A stretch of 64,000 nucleotides of DNA from Inia geoffrensis (GCA_036417435.1 CM070902.1:138435886-138499885), one strand, 5' to 3'; shown: positions 46,916 through 60,494, counted from the stretch's first letter. Numbers and translations are program-made. Notes: a model not told the origin generated them from the sequence alone.

Positions 46916-48189
46916 TCATACAGGTTGAACTGGTGATTGCTATTTTCTGTTTTTTTTTTTAAGTTCGGATCATGTTCTAGCATATTTTAATTTATCTACC
47001 TCATCTAAGAAACAAAATATCTATCTATTGGTTAGATATTTAGTTTTATAAACATCTATATTCTAACTAGACTTAAATATCGAGTGTTAATTTTAAATTA
47101 TTTTTCTCATAACTAGCTAATCGTCCTAATAAAAACTATGAAAAATTACTGAAAATAAAATCTGACCCAATTATATACCGATATGATTAAAAATGTGTCT
47201 AACTTTCAAGTTATTTCTATATAAGATCAAATAAAAGACTATGACCTTATCAGATTTTTTTTTAATCATCTATAACCAGAAGGTGATTGGGTTCTTCCTA
47301 AATATCTGTATGTGTATGTGTGTGTTTAAATAGAAAAGTACATTATTGAAACATGTATTAAACCCTTACAATATTTATATTTTAATAAGATTACTCTTAA
47401 AAAGTAAATATACATATGCAGTTACTAAAAAAGAAAACGTCCTACGTAGTTCTTAGATAGTTTTCCGATTTTAAGAGCTGAAACTTTTAATCTGTAATGC
47501 TGAATTTTTTGATTTTACTGAATTTTATTTTCAGGAAAAACTGATTGTTCTTTCAGCATATTTTGATTTTTTTTTTTTTTTTCAAATCCAGTGGGTAACA
47601 TTTTGGATTAACTTTCTGTTTGGGGAAGTTTTGTCTTCAGAATGTTTTAAAATGTTGTATGAAATTATTTATATTGCATCCATAAAATAGTCTTTAACCA
47701 ACAGGAAAATATAACAATATGTCAGACTTTTCTGTTGTTAAATTTTAAATACTACGTTTATTTAACTTATTACATTTAATTTAGTGTTCCCTTTGAAAAG
47801 TATTTTGAAAAAGTATAAAACATTATACAGATGATTTTTATTCTGAATTATCATTAATCTGCCAACACAAGACACATTTGGAAGGAAATATTTATAGAAA
47901 GTATTTTTACTTTCCACTGTTGATTTACTTTGCTTTTGAGATTTAGTAACAGTAAGCCTTAAAAATACATTAATATTAAGAAAGTTTCTTTTAGAATGAA
48001 ATACGGATTACTTAAATTTAATTAAAAGCATTTTTATTAATGATTTGATTTAAAATTTTAAAGTGGTGGAACCATGGACCTAAATCATGGACGTTGATCT
48101 CTCTTAAGAGCCCCACCTGTAACTAAAGTACTTGGTGTATACTGAGCCCTCAATAAATTTTTTCTCTTTCTTTCTCCACTTCATACCAT
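46916..48189. other. Intergenic A/T-rich sequence
   Basis: Long A/T-rich stretch with T-runs (46950, 47567-47582). No repeat or exon recognised. Confidence 0.4.
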
Positions 48190-48350
48190 TTTGATATCAA
48201 ATATTTAATTTAATCATTCCAGATATTTTATGACCTAAGAATTATTATCTCCACTTTTACAGATGAGGAAATTAAAACCTGGAAAGATGACTTGGTTAAA
48301 ATCTCAGGACCCAAACTAAAATGCAGTAGTTCCCCATCACCTCGTCCTGT
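48190..48350 (-). repeat. MIR SINE fragment (antisense)
   Basis: ATTATTATCTCCACTTTTAC, AGATGAGGAAATTAAAACCT and CTTGGTTAAAATCTCAGGAC follow the antisense MIR core. Confidence 0.7.
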
Positions 48351-49599
48351 GTTCTTCTAACTATATGCCACAATACTTCTTTTCTATACTCTATAAAAGA
48401 AAATTCTGTTGTTTTTTTACTTGAGTTTAGGGCCCCGAGGTCAAAGTATTTCAGAAAATACCCTGGCTGGACCTTTGCTGATAGCTGTATTCATTAACAT
48501 CTCTCCTGAGAACATTGTTGCTAATGAAATACCAGCGCCTTTTGATTTGGTAATTCTGTACCACTTTAACACAGAGGTTCCAGTGGAGTTCTAATGAAAA
48601 TATTTAGAACAACTTTAATATTCCCAAAGTGTTGAAGGTACCTACTCTTTTTTCCTCTGTATGACATCCATTTTTTACTTCTGGGGCGTAATAAATCTAA
48701 AGGTGATAAAATAAGACAAGGCTCCTATAAAGAATAAGCAAAAGATGCCTGCAGATTTAAATTCAAAGATAAACTTTTAAGTTGTTGATGATGTGCGTGC
48801 TTCTGTGTAGTTTACAAGATATATAGATTTAAATCATTCTCAGAACAAAAGTTTTAAAAAGTCACTTTTCCTAAGACAGTCACTACAGCCTGCCTCACTC
48901 CTGATTTATCTTCTCTATACACAGTCAATACAAAGTTGGGACTAAATGTCACTTGTCTTTTCAAAGAAGAACTTGATTTACAGTTCACTCGTTTTTCAAT
49001 TAAATGTGGCATTATTTTGATTATTCTTCCTTATAAATTCCTACTGTTTCAACAATGTTTTTGCCTGTTTCTACTTCATCAAGCAACAAATCTTGTGTTG
49101 AATTTGGGACATGGTTTCACTCCACTAGTAAGAGGTTTGGTTCAGGATAAAGTAGGACAATGAGTAAATCAAGGCCTGTGGGTTTCATGTTACTTGCCTG
49201 GCTTCTTATTTGGACCTAATATCAAATGCTAAACGTCCCTCTTAGTGTATACAAAGCAGAATAATTGGAAGGGGGAGTAAAGTAGGAGAGGAAGAGTCGA
49301 AGAAGAGCTTGCCACAGAAACACCTCAGATGTCAAGAGAAGCCCTCTGAATCACTGGCCCAGCAGGGGCATGGTAGAGACAGGCAGATAGAGGTTTGCCT
49401 CTAGGAAAGATGACACCACATATCTGCCCAGAGGTTCAGAGTCCAGTGGTGGGCTGGATCTTTGGGGGCATTAAAAGCTACTTGGGCTGAGGACAGAGTG
49501 GTATAAGGCAGCCAGACAGCTACCCTAGCTGCTGAGAGGAGATCCCATGAGAGAAAGGCCTAGGTTAGGGGCCACGATATGCATACAATTAAGTTCTCA
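48351..49599. other. Intergenic sequence, nothing recognised
   Basis: Two short open frames (48409-48594 and 48936-49163) lack splice or domain support. No repeat named with confidence. Confidence 0.4.
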
Positions 49600-49790
49600 G
49601 AAAACATTTGATTCACTGGAAAATATTAAATCTGGCCCTAGTTCTATGCTACCTTGCAAAAGACATTTCATTTCTCTGAATCTCAGTTTCCTCCATCCAT
49701 AAAATGAGACTGACATTTCATTTGAATTTGTTTTGAAGATGAAAGAAAAATTTGCATGTGAATGCCTTTAGCAAACTCTGAAGTGTTCCA
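49600..49790 (+). repeat. MIR SINE
   Basis: TCTGAATCTCAGTTTCCTCC, ATAAAATGAGACTGACATTT, GAATGCCTTTAGCAAACTCT. Confidence 0.75.
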
Positions 49791-50189
49791 GAACTATAGA
49801 GAATGACCAGAAAGGTGCCTCTATGTTGCTACTCCCAGATATGCTCAAGTATTAATATTGTGGTCGCTAAACACCACTGACAGTTTTCTCATTGAGATTC
49901 TTCTGTGCAGTAAAACAGAAAAGCCAACACTTCTAGAAATAAGCAATTCATCTGTAGAAATAAAAAAATTATTTCCTTTTTGAATGAGGGAATAAGGAGA
50001 CTTAGAAACCTTCACTTTTAAAAAACTGATCCTCATGGAAAGCAATTCAATAAAACAAGTACTCATTGTGAAGTAGACCTTTCTAAGTAGCCCCTTCCAT
50101 CACCACACTAGCTGATTTGATTGTACTATTTCCTTGGCCTGTGATTAACTTGTGTAGCTGAGGGTAACCCCGAGTCGGGGGGAATACTA

Positions 50190-50600
50190 ATATACACACT
50201 GCTAGTGTAAACTGCTTGGGTTGCCATAACAAAATACCATTGACTGGGTGGCTTAAACAACAGAAATTTATTTTCTCACCGTTCTAGAAGCTGGAAGTCT
50301 TGAAATCAGGGTGCCAGCTGGTCAGTTTATGGTGAGGGCTCTTGCCTTGGGTTGCAGACAGTTGTCTTCTTACTGATGCTCATGTGACCTCTTCATTGTG
50401 TCAGCACAGGGAGAGAGAGAGCAAGTGCTAGCTCTCTCGTGTCTCTTATAAGAGCACTAACCTGTCGCGAGGACCCCATCTTCATGACCTCATCTAACCC
50501 TAATGACCTTCTTAAAACTCTGTCTCCAAGTACCATCACACTGGGGAGTTAGGGCTTCAACATATGAATTCTGAGTCATTCGTTCTGTCCATAACGACTA
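50190..50600 (+). mobile_element. Ancient LTR-like repeat (probably ERVL-MaLR)
   Basis: The order GCTTGGGTTGCCATAACAAA, GACTGGGTGGCTTAAACAAC, TTTATTTTCTCACCGTTCTA, ATCTAACCCTAATGACCTTC and CTTCAACATATGAATTCTGA matches a very common mammalian LTR-type repeat. Confidence 0.6.
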
Positions 50601-50621
50601 CCTCGTACAGATGAAGCTACA

Positions 50622-50822
50622 GTCGACCCTTGAAAAACACAGCTTTGAATTGCAAGGGTCCACTTAGATGTGCATTTCTTTCACTGAATACATACTACAG
50701 GACTACACTGGCCCCCAGTTGGTTGAATGCGTGGATACAGGGAGCAGACTGTAAAGTTATACGCATATTTTCAACTTCCTGGAGGGTCGGTGCCACAACC
50801 CACAAGTTGTTCAAGGGTTAAC
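50622..50822 (-). mobile_element. Short Tigger-like DNA transposon (pogo type)
   Basis: The ends CAGTCGACCCTTGAAAAACA and TGTTCAAGGGTTAACTG form terminal inverted repeats. The interior (GTTATACGCATATTTTCAAC, CCTGGAGGGTCGGTGCCAC) matches the common Tigger-derived MITE. The flanks read TA, the expected target site. Orientation arbitrary. Confidence 0.75.
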
Positions 50823-50999
50823 TGTTCTCACATATTAATTTAGTTTTCAATTTGCCATAAACTAAAAAGGCATGCATATTTCAGAACTTGTTAATTAGCT
50901 GTAGCTATTAGCAAAGACTTTAAAGTTTATGAAACTTTAAAAAGAAATGGGAGCATATTTCATGTCCTCGAACAAATGGAAAGACTCAACTTTGAAATA

Positions 51000-51765
51000 T
51001 GTCCATTTTCTCCAAGTTAATGTCAAACAAAATCCCAATGCAGGTTTGCTGAAAATTTTACAAAATAATTCTGATTTTTATCTGGAAGAATAAAAATGTA
51101 TCAATATCTAAGGAATTCTTGAAAAATAAAAATAGGTAGTATTTGACCTATAGCAGAAGTTTAAACGGTATAGTGTTGGCAAGGGAATTAATTGGTCAAT
51201 CAAAGGAATAATGTATGATGTCTAGAAAAAGACAAAGAATTTGCATATGATAAAAATAGTTTTTAATCAGTGGTGAAAAAGATGGATTATTAAGTAACTG
51301 GCACTGGGGCAACTGGTTAACAATATAGGATTTTTTAAAGTCATATTCAAAATGAATCCTAGAAGGATTAAACTCTTAAAAGGAAGAAAAGAAGGAAAGA
51401 AAGCAAAAGAGGAAGAAAGGAAGGAGGGGAGGAAAGGAAAAAGAAAAAGAGAAAGGAAGAGAGGAAAGAAACTTGCAAACACTAAGAAAAATATAGGTAA
51501 ATGTAAATATTTTAATATTACTTCAACAGAGATCTTTTAAAAAGTATGATACTCAAGAAAGTTGAGTATTAAAATACTAATAAAGTATGAAAATATTTTC
51601 AACATCACTAGAAATCAAAGAAATGCAAGCAAAAATGGGATATCTTTTGGGGGAGGGTGTAGCACATTAGAAAAGGTTATAAAGAAGGATAATACCAAAT
51701 GTAGACAAGAGCACAGAAAAATGGGTGCACTCTTGTTGGAAATATAAACTGGTACACTCTGTTAA
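51000..51765 (+). mobile_element. Degraded L1M ORF2 fragment
   Basis: L1 ORF2-like blocks CAAACAAAATCCCAATGCAG, ATCTGGAAGAATAAAAATGT, TCAACATCACTAGAAATCAA and GAAATATAAACTGGTACACT appear in order, with a purine-rich insertion between them. Confidence 0.7.
51375..51472 (+). repeat. Purine-rich (GGAAAGAA)n tract
   Basis: About 95 bp of nearly pure A/G with GGAAAG and GAAAAA units. The open frames on both strands here are artefacts. Confidence 0.9.
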
Positions 51766-51769
51766 AATT

Positions 51770-51950
51770 ATAGCTGACATGCATTAAATGCTTACTAATT
51801 ACCCAACCATTCTAAGTGTTCTGCATATGTTGTCTCAATCCTCAGAATACTTCCAATTATTATCATTTCCATTTTACCACTGAGAAAATTTAAGTACAGC
51901 TACAGCTAATAAATAACAAAACAAGGATTTAAACCCAGAAAACCTGACTT
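51770..51950 (-). repeat. MIR SINE (antisense)
   Basis: TAAATGCTTACTAATTACCC, TAAGTGTTCTGCATATGTTG, TTTCCATTTTACCACTGAGA, GGATTTAAACCCAGAAAACC. Confidence 0.8.
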
Positions 51951-52014
51951 AGAAATATGTTGTACATGATATAAATTCATCCTAACAAAACAAAGATATT
52001 AAGAATATTTGTTG

Positions 52015-52350
52015 CAGTGTATACAGGACCATAGTTCCTTATCCAAAACCTTGGGGGCATATATGTTTCAGAATTAAGAATTTCTCAAATTTGAAAAAGA
52101 TAATAATGCATATACTTCATATTATATAACTCCCCCTGAGAATACTATGGCAGCATCCCCAAACAATAATTTTGCGGTGAATCATATTCACATGAAGTCC
52201 GATATGTAAAGATTATAAATAGCTTAGTAGCTTCCTAGTTTTTACTGGCAAATAAGTTCGTGTCAGGCCAGCTTTTACCACCACGCAGGTTACAAAAAGG
52301 TTTTCAGAGCTTCTCATGTTTCAGAATGCAGATAGCAGATTGCAGTCCTA
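52015..52350. repeat. Possible DNA-transposon remnant
   Basis: AGTTCCTTATCCAAAACCTT and GTTTCAGAATTAAGAATTTC at one side, and TTTCAGAATGCAGATAGCAG at the other, resemble the ends of a Tigger-type mammalian element. Strongly diverged, so the call is tentative. Confidence 0.4.
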
Positions 52351-54206
52351 TAATAGCTTAAAGCAAAAACAAAAAACAAAAAACTATTTGAAGGTTTTTA
52401 AGAAAATTGATTACATATATGTTTATGTTGATGAAACATCAAGGTCTAAACTTTTTAAAAATTTCTTTTACTTGTGTGTATATGCAAATTTCCTTGCTTG
52501 AACTGGAGTGGATATTTTCTAAATTCAACTTGCAAATTCTGGAACTAAAACCTCCTTCTGATTCTCCTTTTTGAACATCTTACTGTTACCACAAGGCTAG
52601 GAAATTCCTGGCCAAGTGAAACAGAAACTATACATAGTATCAAATTGGTGAAAAACTAGACTTGCTGGTTTAAGGTACTATAAATTACATGTTCACCTTC
52701 ACTCCTTAGTCCAATACAAGTCCAAAGAAGTCAGCTTCCTTGATAGGAAAAGTCTTAGCCAATGGGTCAGGGAGAAAATTTAGAAGAATAGGGGCCCCAT
52801 TTTACTCCACTTTTACTTATTTTTTTCTGAGTCATCAAATCCCAACAACATCATGTTTTGCTTTTTAAAGGTGGACTCATATAATCCCTTTATATCCTTT
52901 CAATAATACCTATTAAATATAGGCAGGTTGTTGATATGATTAAATATTTGCTCAATTGGGGAACTCAATGATGTTACAGATAGTCTTGCTTCCTGTATTA
53001 GGGATAAAAACCACGTTTTGTTTTGTTTTGTTTTCCCCTAACTTCCTCTTTGTATGCCACTAAACTCTCCTGTTGTTAATGCAAAGTCATACCAGCATTG
53101 CTGGCTGGTGCCACGCGTTATTTCCTATATCACAAAATAGATAACTCAGCACGGAAATGAGTCATTTTCATGTTATTACCTGCCCCACTGAGCACGACTG
53201 CTCTCAAAAAAAGATCCAGAACTGCATCTCTCAACACTTGAAGTGGTTTGCAGAGAGATATTTGCCCCACCCCTACACTCTAAATATCTATGAGAATTGC
53301 ATACTGTTTATTGCAATGAACAGTTAATTCCCAAGTAAAGTTAAACCAAACAAATTAGTTACCAAAAAAGTAAGAAAGCAAATAAAGCAAATAACACCAA
53401 AAAACTCAGACCTATGCACTGCAACCATTTTAATTGTTGTAAAGTCACCCAACAATAAACTTGGTAAAAGAAGACTCATATACAATATCACAAGAGAATA
53501 ATCATTAATTTGACATACTCTAATTTTTAATTTAAAAATATGGGAACGTATATACAAATATCTACCAATTTACATAATATGATGTTTGCTTCAGATTACC
53601 ATATATATCCTTTCTTTTCTTAATTTATTCCTAAATATTTTATAGTTTGGTTGTAACTGTGAATGGAATAGTTTTTTAATTTTCTGATTATTACTAGTAT
53701 AGAGAATAGTGAATGATTTTTGACTATTTTATATCTAGTCACATCATCAAAGTTTCTTACTAATTCAAGCATGGTTTTTAGTCAGATCATTTCATTATTT
53801 AAAATTGGGATCATTTAATCTCTGTGTTTTTTTAATGTATACTAATTATTTTTCTTGTTGCTACTTCAAGGCCTTGAAATAGTCCTCTGGATTTTCTTCT
53901 AGTAGCTTACAAGCTTTGTTTTCGTATTTGGATTTATCCTTTGTGTGGTAGAGGCAAGGATCTAATCCTGTTTTCCTAAAGGGAAAGTTATCACCCTATT
54001 TGACTAGTTTACTCTTTTGTAATGTCTTTTCTATTTATAACAAGTTCCTGCACCTGCACTGAGAGGTCATGCTGAAGAGTTTAAATCCCACAATGTCTGA
54101 GTAATTTCTAAAGTGAAATTAAATTTTAAACCAGAAGACAATTAATATTTAAGTGGAAAGATTGTTGTTTTTCTGCTGCTAAATGGAAATGGGGGCTTGT
54201 GGACAG
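52351..54206. other. Intergenic A/T-rich sequence
   Basis: Contains a (TTTTG)n run at 53015-53034 and old L1-like fragments (for example 53590-53950, TCTTCTAGTAGCTTACAAGC). No exon supported. Confidence 0.4.
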
Positions 54207-54221
54207 GTAAAGTTTAATTTT

Positions 54222-54495
54222 TTTTTTTTTTTTAATTTTTGTCTGCGTTGGGTCTTCGTTGCTGCGCGCAGGCTTTCTCTAGTTGTGGCAATCAGGGGAT
54301 ACTCTTCATTGCAGTGCGTGGGCTTCTCATTGCGTTGGCTTCTCTTGTCACAGGCTCTAGAGCGCAGGCTCAGTAGTTGTGGCGCACGGGCTCATTTACT
54401 CTGCAGCATGTGGGATCTTCCCGGACCAGGGCTTGAACCTGTGTCCCCTGCATTGACAGGTGGATTCTTAACCACTGTACCAGCAGGGAAGTCCC
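54222..54495 (-). mobile_element. CHR-type SINE (antisense)
   Basis: T-rich tail, TTTTGTCTGCGTTGGGTC, and the end CAGCAGGGAAGTCCC. Perfect 15-bp target duplication GTAAAGTTTAATTTT at 54207-54221 and 54496-54510. Confidence 0.95.
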
Positions 54496-54819
54496 GTAAA
54501 GTTTAATTTTGTAAAAAAAAAAAAAAAGGATATTTTTGCATTCCTAAATTGTAGTTATACAGTTAAAGTCTACTACAAGGCTAATAACCTATTACAACAT
54601 CCACTTAGGCTTTCAACTTTATCTTTTTACTTTCTCTACATTTGATCATTATCTGCCATATTCAGTTATTCTGTTAGAGAAATAATACAAAATCCTAGGA
54701 AGTCCAGACTGATACTGCCTAATTGATTTTGTTGCTCAGAGAATTTTCCAGATAGACTTGATTCAAGCCTAGTGACTCCAGAAGATTATAGTGAAGAAAA
54801 AAAAATGGCTGGTTATTCC

Positions 54820-55260
54820 ATAAGAGCCTATCACACTCATTATGCGAGGGACCGCGGGTTGAACGGTGAGAGTGAAAAAAAAAGTCCCCGCCGTGATGAA
54901 ATTGACAGGCCAGTGGCGGAGGCAGACGGTACTCAATAATGACATGAAGAAATATAAAATTACGACCATGCTGAAATATCTGAAGGAATAGTACCTGCTT
55001 CTATAAAATCATATAATATGGGAACCTGACCTAATCTCAAGGTCAGGAAGGAAGTGTCGGGAGCTGAGATCTGAGATTTGACTGATAAGGGTCAACGAGT
55101 CAAAGGAGATGAAAGGAGAAGACGTTCTAGGCAAAGGTTCTCGGAGGGAAGGAGACTGAATGGGTTAAAGAACCGGAAGGAAGCATCTCAAGTGATGAAA
55201 AGTGGGATGAGGAGGTAGAAGCCAGGCCTACAGGGACTGGCCTATAGTCAGGACAGGGTA
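54820..55260 (-). repeat. L2 (LINE-2) fragment, antisense
   Basis: GTCAGGAAGGAAGTGTCGG, GAGCTGAGATCTGAGATTTG and ACGTTCTAGGCAAAGGTTCT follow the antisense L2 order. Confidence 0.55.
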
Positions 55261-56044
55261 AGCATTTGCTCTCTTATTTACCAAAACAAAAATAAAATGG
55301 AGGAGGAAAAGGAGAAGTCTTCCCATCTTTGTTTTCCAAAGCCTGACTCGGAACATAGGCAAAGCATTAGAAAGGAGAGTTTGAGAAAAGTGGAGGCTCC
55401 TCTCAAGAAGAAAAAAAAATTTCCCCCTGGTGTGGGAGAAAAGAAAGGCCCTGGGAGCCACACAGGAATGAGGAAGATTATAGCCAGGGTCACTGAGATG
55501 GACATTGTTTGGAGGTCAAATAACTACGGGAGCTGAGTTGACTCTGCAGATAGACCAGTGCCCCCTGGGATGGGCAGTGTCCGTTGCCCCTCCCTCCTCA
55601 TGACCTCCAGGGGAATCCTCCTTCCACAGCAGCCAGTACTTTGTTTGGTGACCACCTTGCACAGGTGCTTCCAGTCTTAGCCCCAAGACCTTGGCAGATC
55701 TTGTCCACTTCCCCATGTGAGCAGCCTGCCTTTCAACTGCCCAAGAGAAGGGCAGGTGGACCTTGGATGCCTCTGAGATGGCAGTGGGGACGAGGAAGAG
55801 AAATCTTCCCATTCCTGAAATAAGACCTAAACGGAGCTCATTTAAGATCCCTGTAAACTGTTCCCCCTCCTCCCGACATACTCTCCCAGTGCTGAAACCA
55901 TTTCCTTTATGTTAAGATAAATTATAACCTGGAAGGAAAGAATGTGTCTATGGAACAAATAGATAAGGTCATGCTGTAAGACATACACCTTTACAAGACA
56001 GTAAAATAGATTTCAACAGTCTCATGTTAACATGGTCTAAAAAA
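55261..56044. other. Intergenic sequence, nothing recognised
   Basis: G/C content is slightly raised at 55550-55800. Open frames at 55297-55536 and 55516-55823 show no domain or splice support. Confidence 0.35.
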
Positions 56045-56277
56045 TTGAAGTAGTGATTTACAATGTTGTGTTAACTTCTGCTGTATAGCAAAGTGATTCA
56101 GTTATACATATATGTACATTTTCAAAATATTCTTTTCCATGATGGTTTATCACAGGATATTGAATATAGTTCCCTGTGCTGTACAGTAGGGCCTTGTTGT
56201 TTACCCATCCTATATGTAATAGTTTGCATCTGCTCACCCCAAACTCCCAGTCTGTCCCTCCCCCACCCCACATATTA
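56045..56277 (-). mobile_element. L1 3' end fragment (antisense)
   Basis: Antisense L1 3'UTR: GTGATTTACAATGTTGTGTT, TTCTGCTGTATAGCAAAGTG, TTCCCTGTGCTGTACAGTAG, CTGTCCCTCCCCCACCCC. Confidence 0.85.
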
Positions 56278-59200
56278 ACATTCTTGATTCCCTTTCTGCC
56301 ACTTCTCTATAAATATTATGACTGTTGTGTATAATTAGGAACCACAGGTTAAATAATAACCAGGCTTCTCCTAATTCTCTGTTTTGAAGTATGGTTTATC
56401 GGGGACAGCTTGAATTATGTTAGGCCAGTGCTCTCAAATGGTCTCATTGGGAATGAACATCCTCCTTGGAATAAAACATCCTCAATACTATTGGGAAAAA
56501 AAGTAAATAATCCATCTGAAAGCTATGTCTTTTAAGATTCAAGCCTCAAAAGGAGGATCTGAAAACACCTGAGGAGGGAAAAAAAAAACCACGACAAAAG
56601 GCAAAATTAATGTTTAAAAACAAATGATTCTCTAATAAATGATTTCCCCCTCCTTTATTTTTTTTCTTATCTAGTATAGTAACAAGATGTGTTGGTCTAC
56701 ATAACAGGCTGGGGCTCAAGAAGGAATAATAAAAGTATATTTTAGGAGATGGAAAGCAAAACAGATAAGGTTCGTTCTCTAATTTTTAATTCTGGCTCTT
56801 TGGTATTTTAATCATGTTCTGCAGCTATCCTTAACATAAAAGATAGAATATATATTTTTAGAACTGTTCGCTGTCCTCTCCAAATTCTGTTGTCACTTGA
56901 ATGACCACTGTTCTCAGCTCGAGTATCATTCACTGCTTTGTGATGAGCACATGAACAGGAGCTGGTGTCTTTAAAATTATTCACTGACAATCCGTTTTTC
57001 TTCTCACACTACTCCACCTCCTCCTATTTCAAAATGAGAAACCAGACTTGTAAAAAACTATCTCACATAATGTCCCTGGTTAGAAGATGTTTCTTTGGAT
57101 TTTTATTTTCTGTAAAAACCTTCTCCACAAATTCGGCAATTTTTTTTTTTCAATAATGTGTGGAATAGATACATTGTGCTGATCAGTTCAAAAAATGTCC
57201 GAGTCTAGGGAAGACCTGGTTCCTAATTAACTGCCCAGAGAATGTGTGGAAATCCCTTAAGTACTTATACTGCTTTTTGTGGGGCCTGAGAGAGATGATA
57301 CATGTTTTTAATCAGGCAAACTAAAAAGCTAACACTTTTTAATGACTTAGCAGCCCACTGCTATGAGGACTCCAGATGTTCAAAGCTCTGGGGAGCAACT
57401 CTAGAAATCCTTGTCAAGTTCCATAGGCCCATGGGATCGTTGTATAAGCTTAGCCTTTGAATAAATACTACCTGTGCGGTTTTTTGTTTTCTTTTTAATT
57501 TTAAGATTTGCTAAGGGTACAGGATTTTTGGGGTTATTGTTTACTTTAAAAGAACTGAAAAACGCATTGAAATCTGAGATGTACTTGGAATAAAGGTAAT
57601 TTAGAAGTGTCTACATCTCTCCTACTAAACTCAGAGTAGTATGGAGGAAGGTTACCTGTGTTTTTAAATCTCTTCTGATTAACAGCCCCTTCTGAGCATT
57701 CAAATGAAGCTTTGGATTGTTTTCTCCAGAAAAAGGACATGCATATAAAATTTGTTTAAGATTTCACTATTAGGAAACCCTACTTCCGCTTTCCACCGTA
57801 TATAAAGTATTCAGTATTAAAAGTTATACAAACTGTTAAAAAAAGAACTCTCAGTCTCTGAGGATATTAAGCTAACATCCCACCTCTCCCTCTTCTTTTT
57901 CAAACTCTTCAATGTTACCAATAAATACTTAAAGAAATTGTAAGAGAACTATTTTTCTAAACTTGTATTTGAGTTAAGCAGTTTGGTCTTTTGCACATTA
58001 TTTTTAACTTTCTTCTTTGACTGCTATTTTTAAAAGCTTGCTTGTGTACTTTTACAAGGAATTAACTCCCCTTGCCAAATCCAATTAATAAATAGAATTG
58101 TCTGAGGCCTTGGCTCTCTAGAAGCTGAACACAGAGTCCGAAATTAGCCCCCAGCTGAATCCCCACCACCAGGACTTGGTCATTTTGACACTCAGAGATA
58201 TTATCATCTGATGAGGCATCTGAAACACAATGTTTAAAAAGTAAACCCTACAGACCCTAAGCTAACCTCTTCAGAATGACATATTTTCTGTTTTCAGAGC
58301 AAAGAAAATAAAGGTTCCATCATAGGATCACTATTAGTTGAACTATTTCTGAAATGGGAAGAGGACTGTCGCATAGGGGTAAGATATTATTTCGAGAGAT
58401 TTCTCTGCCAGTGCATTGCGTTAGGTAGTGAGAGGGGATAAAGAATAGTGAAAGACCTCATTCCTACCTTGGGTTTTGCCATCTGGTTGGGAAGACAGAA
58501 TAAACACACTGGGTAATAAAAGCCATCGTATGCTAAGTTTCAAATCAGTGTGGTAAAGGAATTTCTAGAGTATAGAGAAAAGCTTGGCATGAGCTGCTCT
58601 AGTCAGGAAGCTTTCCTGCAGGCGGGTCCCAGGCCTGGACAGGTGAAGTGCAGGGCAATAAAGCCAGGTTGGAAGAATTCAGAGGTTTTTAATTTGATAT
58701 TTTCTGTGCTGTATATAAGGAAGAAAGAGTGTACATCTACAGTATCTACAAATGTAGATTGTAGAAAAGTCCATGAAGTCACCTGGGGCTTCGTACATGT
58801 TGTAGATAAATCTACAAAACGCCACCCTTGAGTGCATAAAGCTCTGAAGAGGAAATGCCCTTGCATTCCATATGTGCATGGAATCTTCACAGGAAACCCA
58901 AAATTGATTAAAACAACAATTCCTGCCCTAGATATGAAAGAAAAAGTTAGAGGGGACTAAGCTTGGGCTCCTGTAGGATATCTGGGGTAGGGTTGGCTGA
59001 AAGATCAAGCCGGGAAAACCCGAATCCAAAAGAGCTCTGAGGTCAGGGAAATTATTTTGGGAGCTAGAAGTTCATATCAAGTATGTTAAGGAGTGGCTGG
59101 AAAGGCATCTGGCTCATGTTACTTCTTCCTGCCCCAGCAGCAACAAGGTGACTTACAAGGAGCACGAGTCTGCCTGCTTGCAAGGGTGTGAAGAAAGAGC

Positions 59201-59509
59201 AAATCACCTCCCCACTACACTTGGTATTTGGTTTACTTTCCAGTGATTCAGTTTCTCAGTAACTTTAGCCTTAACCAGTTTAAGAATGAAAGGTATTCTA
59301 AGTAGTCTATTCAAAATCAGGTCCCACTCCCCACTCCCCAATTCCAAACCATTAAAACTTAAGGCTCCACTTAGACCAGGTTTGTGCTATTAATAAGGTC
59401 TTATGCAGGTGAAAACGTCACTAAGTTAATGATAGAATAGGGGAGCCAATTCTAGATGCAAGTGGTTAGTTTCCTCAGAGTCTCACAAACTTCTATTTCT
59501 GCCCTTCTA
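56278..59509. other. Intergenic sequence, no gene recognised
   Basis: Mostly single-copy-looking DNA. A short L2-like patch may lie at 58470-58560. I found no coding exon with both splice sites. Confidence 0.4.
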
Positions 59510-59524
59510 TTCTATGACAATAGT

Positions 59525-59695
59525 AACACTAGCTACCTACATTGGATGCTTACAATGTGCCTGGCACTGTGCTAAGAATTTTATGTTCACTATTTCATGG
59601 AACCTCCAAATAGCAATAACACTGCGATGCAGACAGTGTCCTGATTTTACACACGGGGAAACCAGTAAATGGTCAAGCTGGAATCCAAGCACGAA
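59525..59695 (-). repeat. MIR SINE (antisense)
   Basis: TGCTTACAATGTGCCTGGCA, CTGTGCTAAGAATTTTATGT, CCTGATTTTACACACGGGGA. Confidence 0.85.
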
Positions 59696-59714
59696 AGAGG
59701 ATGACTGTAACCTC

Positions 59715-59870
59715 ATCCCTCTACATCCTCCCTCCTCCTGGAATGCCCTTCCCACCCCACTCTGCCCACCCAAATTGAGCCAAGGCCCAGCTTAAATCCT
59801 ATGTCCTCTGGTAAATGCTCCTACTGCCTACATTGGCCTCATTTCAGAACGTGTAAAGCACTTATTTACT
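59715..59870 (+). repeat. L2 (LINE-2) fragment
   Basis: CTCCTGGAATGCCCTTCCCA and AGCTTAAATCCTATGTCCTC match the L2 3' region. Confidence 0.7.
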
Positions 59871-59929
59871 GAACTCAGAACAGCACATTGGTAAAACATG
59901 GAGGGGTGGTGATTTCATAACCTAATCAG

Positions 59930-60115
59930 AGTTAAAACATACTGAGTACTTACCATGTATGAGGAATTGTTCTAAGAATTATGTATGGATTAACTGACTT
60001 GTCTCTCACGACAAGGCTATGAGGTCAGTGCTATTATTATTTCCACTTTACAGATGGGAAAATTAAGGCAGAGAGAGGCCAAGTAACTGTCCTAAGAGCA
60101 CAAGCATTAATATGT
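59930..60115 (-). repeat. MIR SINE (antisense)
   Basis: CTGAGTACTTACCATGTATG, TTATTATTTCCACTTTACAG, ATGGGAAAATTAAGGCAGAG. Confidence 0.85.
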
Positions 60116-60494
60116 GTAAACATGTAGAATAGTATCTGGTGCACAGAGTATGTAAGGGTTATCTATTAATACTATTTCATTCTACTTCCTCTCCAGAAAC
60201 GTCTGTCTCCATTCAGTTGATTCATCTTCCCAGGAACAAAAGAATGCATCTTCAATGAGTCAGATGCTGGGTTCATAGTGGTCATTTCATTTCATTCATT
60301 TATTGAACACCCACCAAGAGCCAGGACTTGGCCAAGCCCGAGCTGTAGAGACTGGGCAGTAGAACCAGAAACTGCATCGCAGGTTTCAGAAGAGCATGAA
60401 ATAGTAAGAGGTCATTAAAGTTAATCTAGAATGGTGTGTGTGCACGTGTGGGAGTGATTACTATAATAAACCTAGCCAATGTTTAATCCACAGG

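Noticed and set aside
48409..48594. 61-codon open frame with hydrophobic stretches
   Set aside because: No recognised family and no splice or promoter context. Too short to call.
55297..55823. Overlapping open frames in slightly G/C-richer DNA
   Set aside because: No domain, no convincing splice sites, and adjacent to L2-derived sequence.
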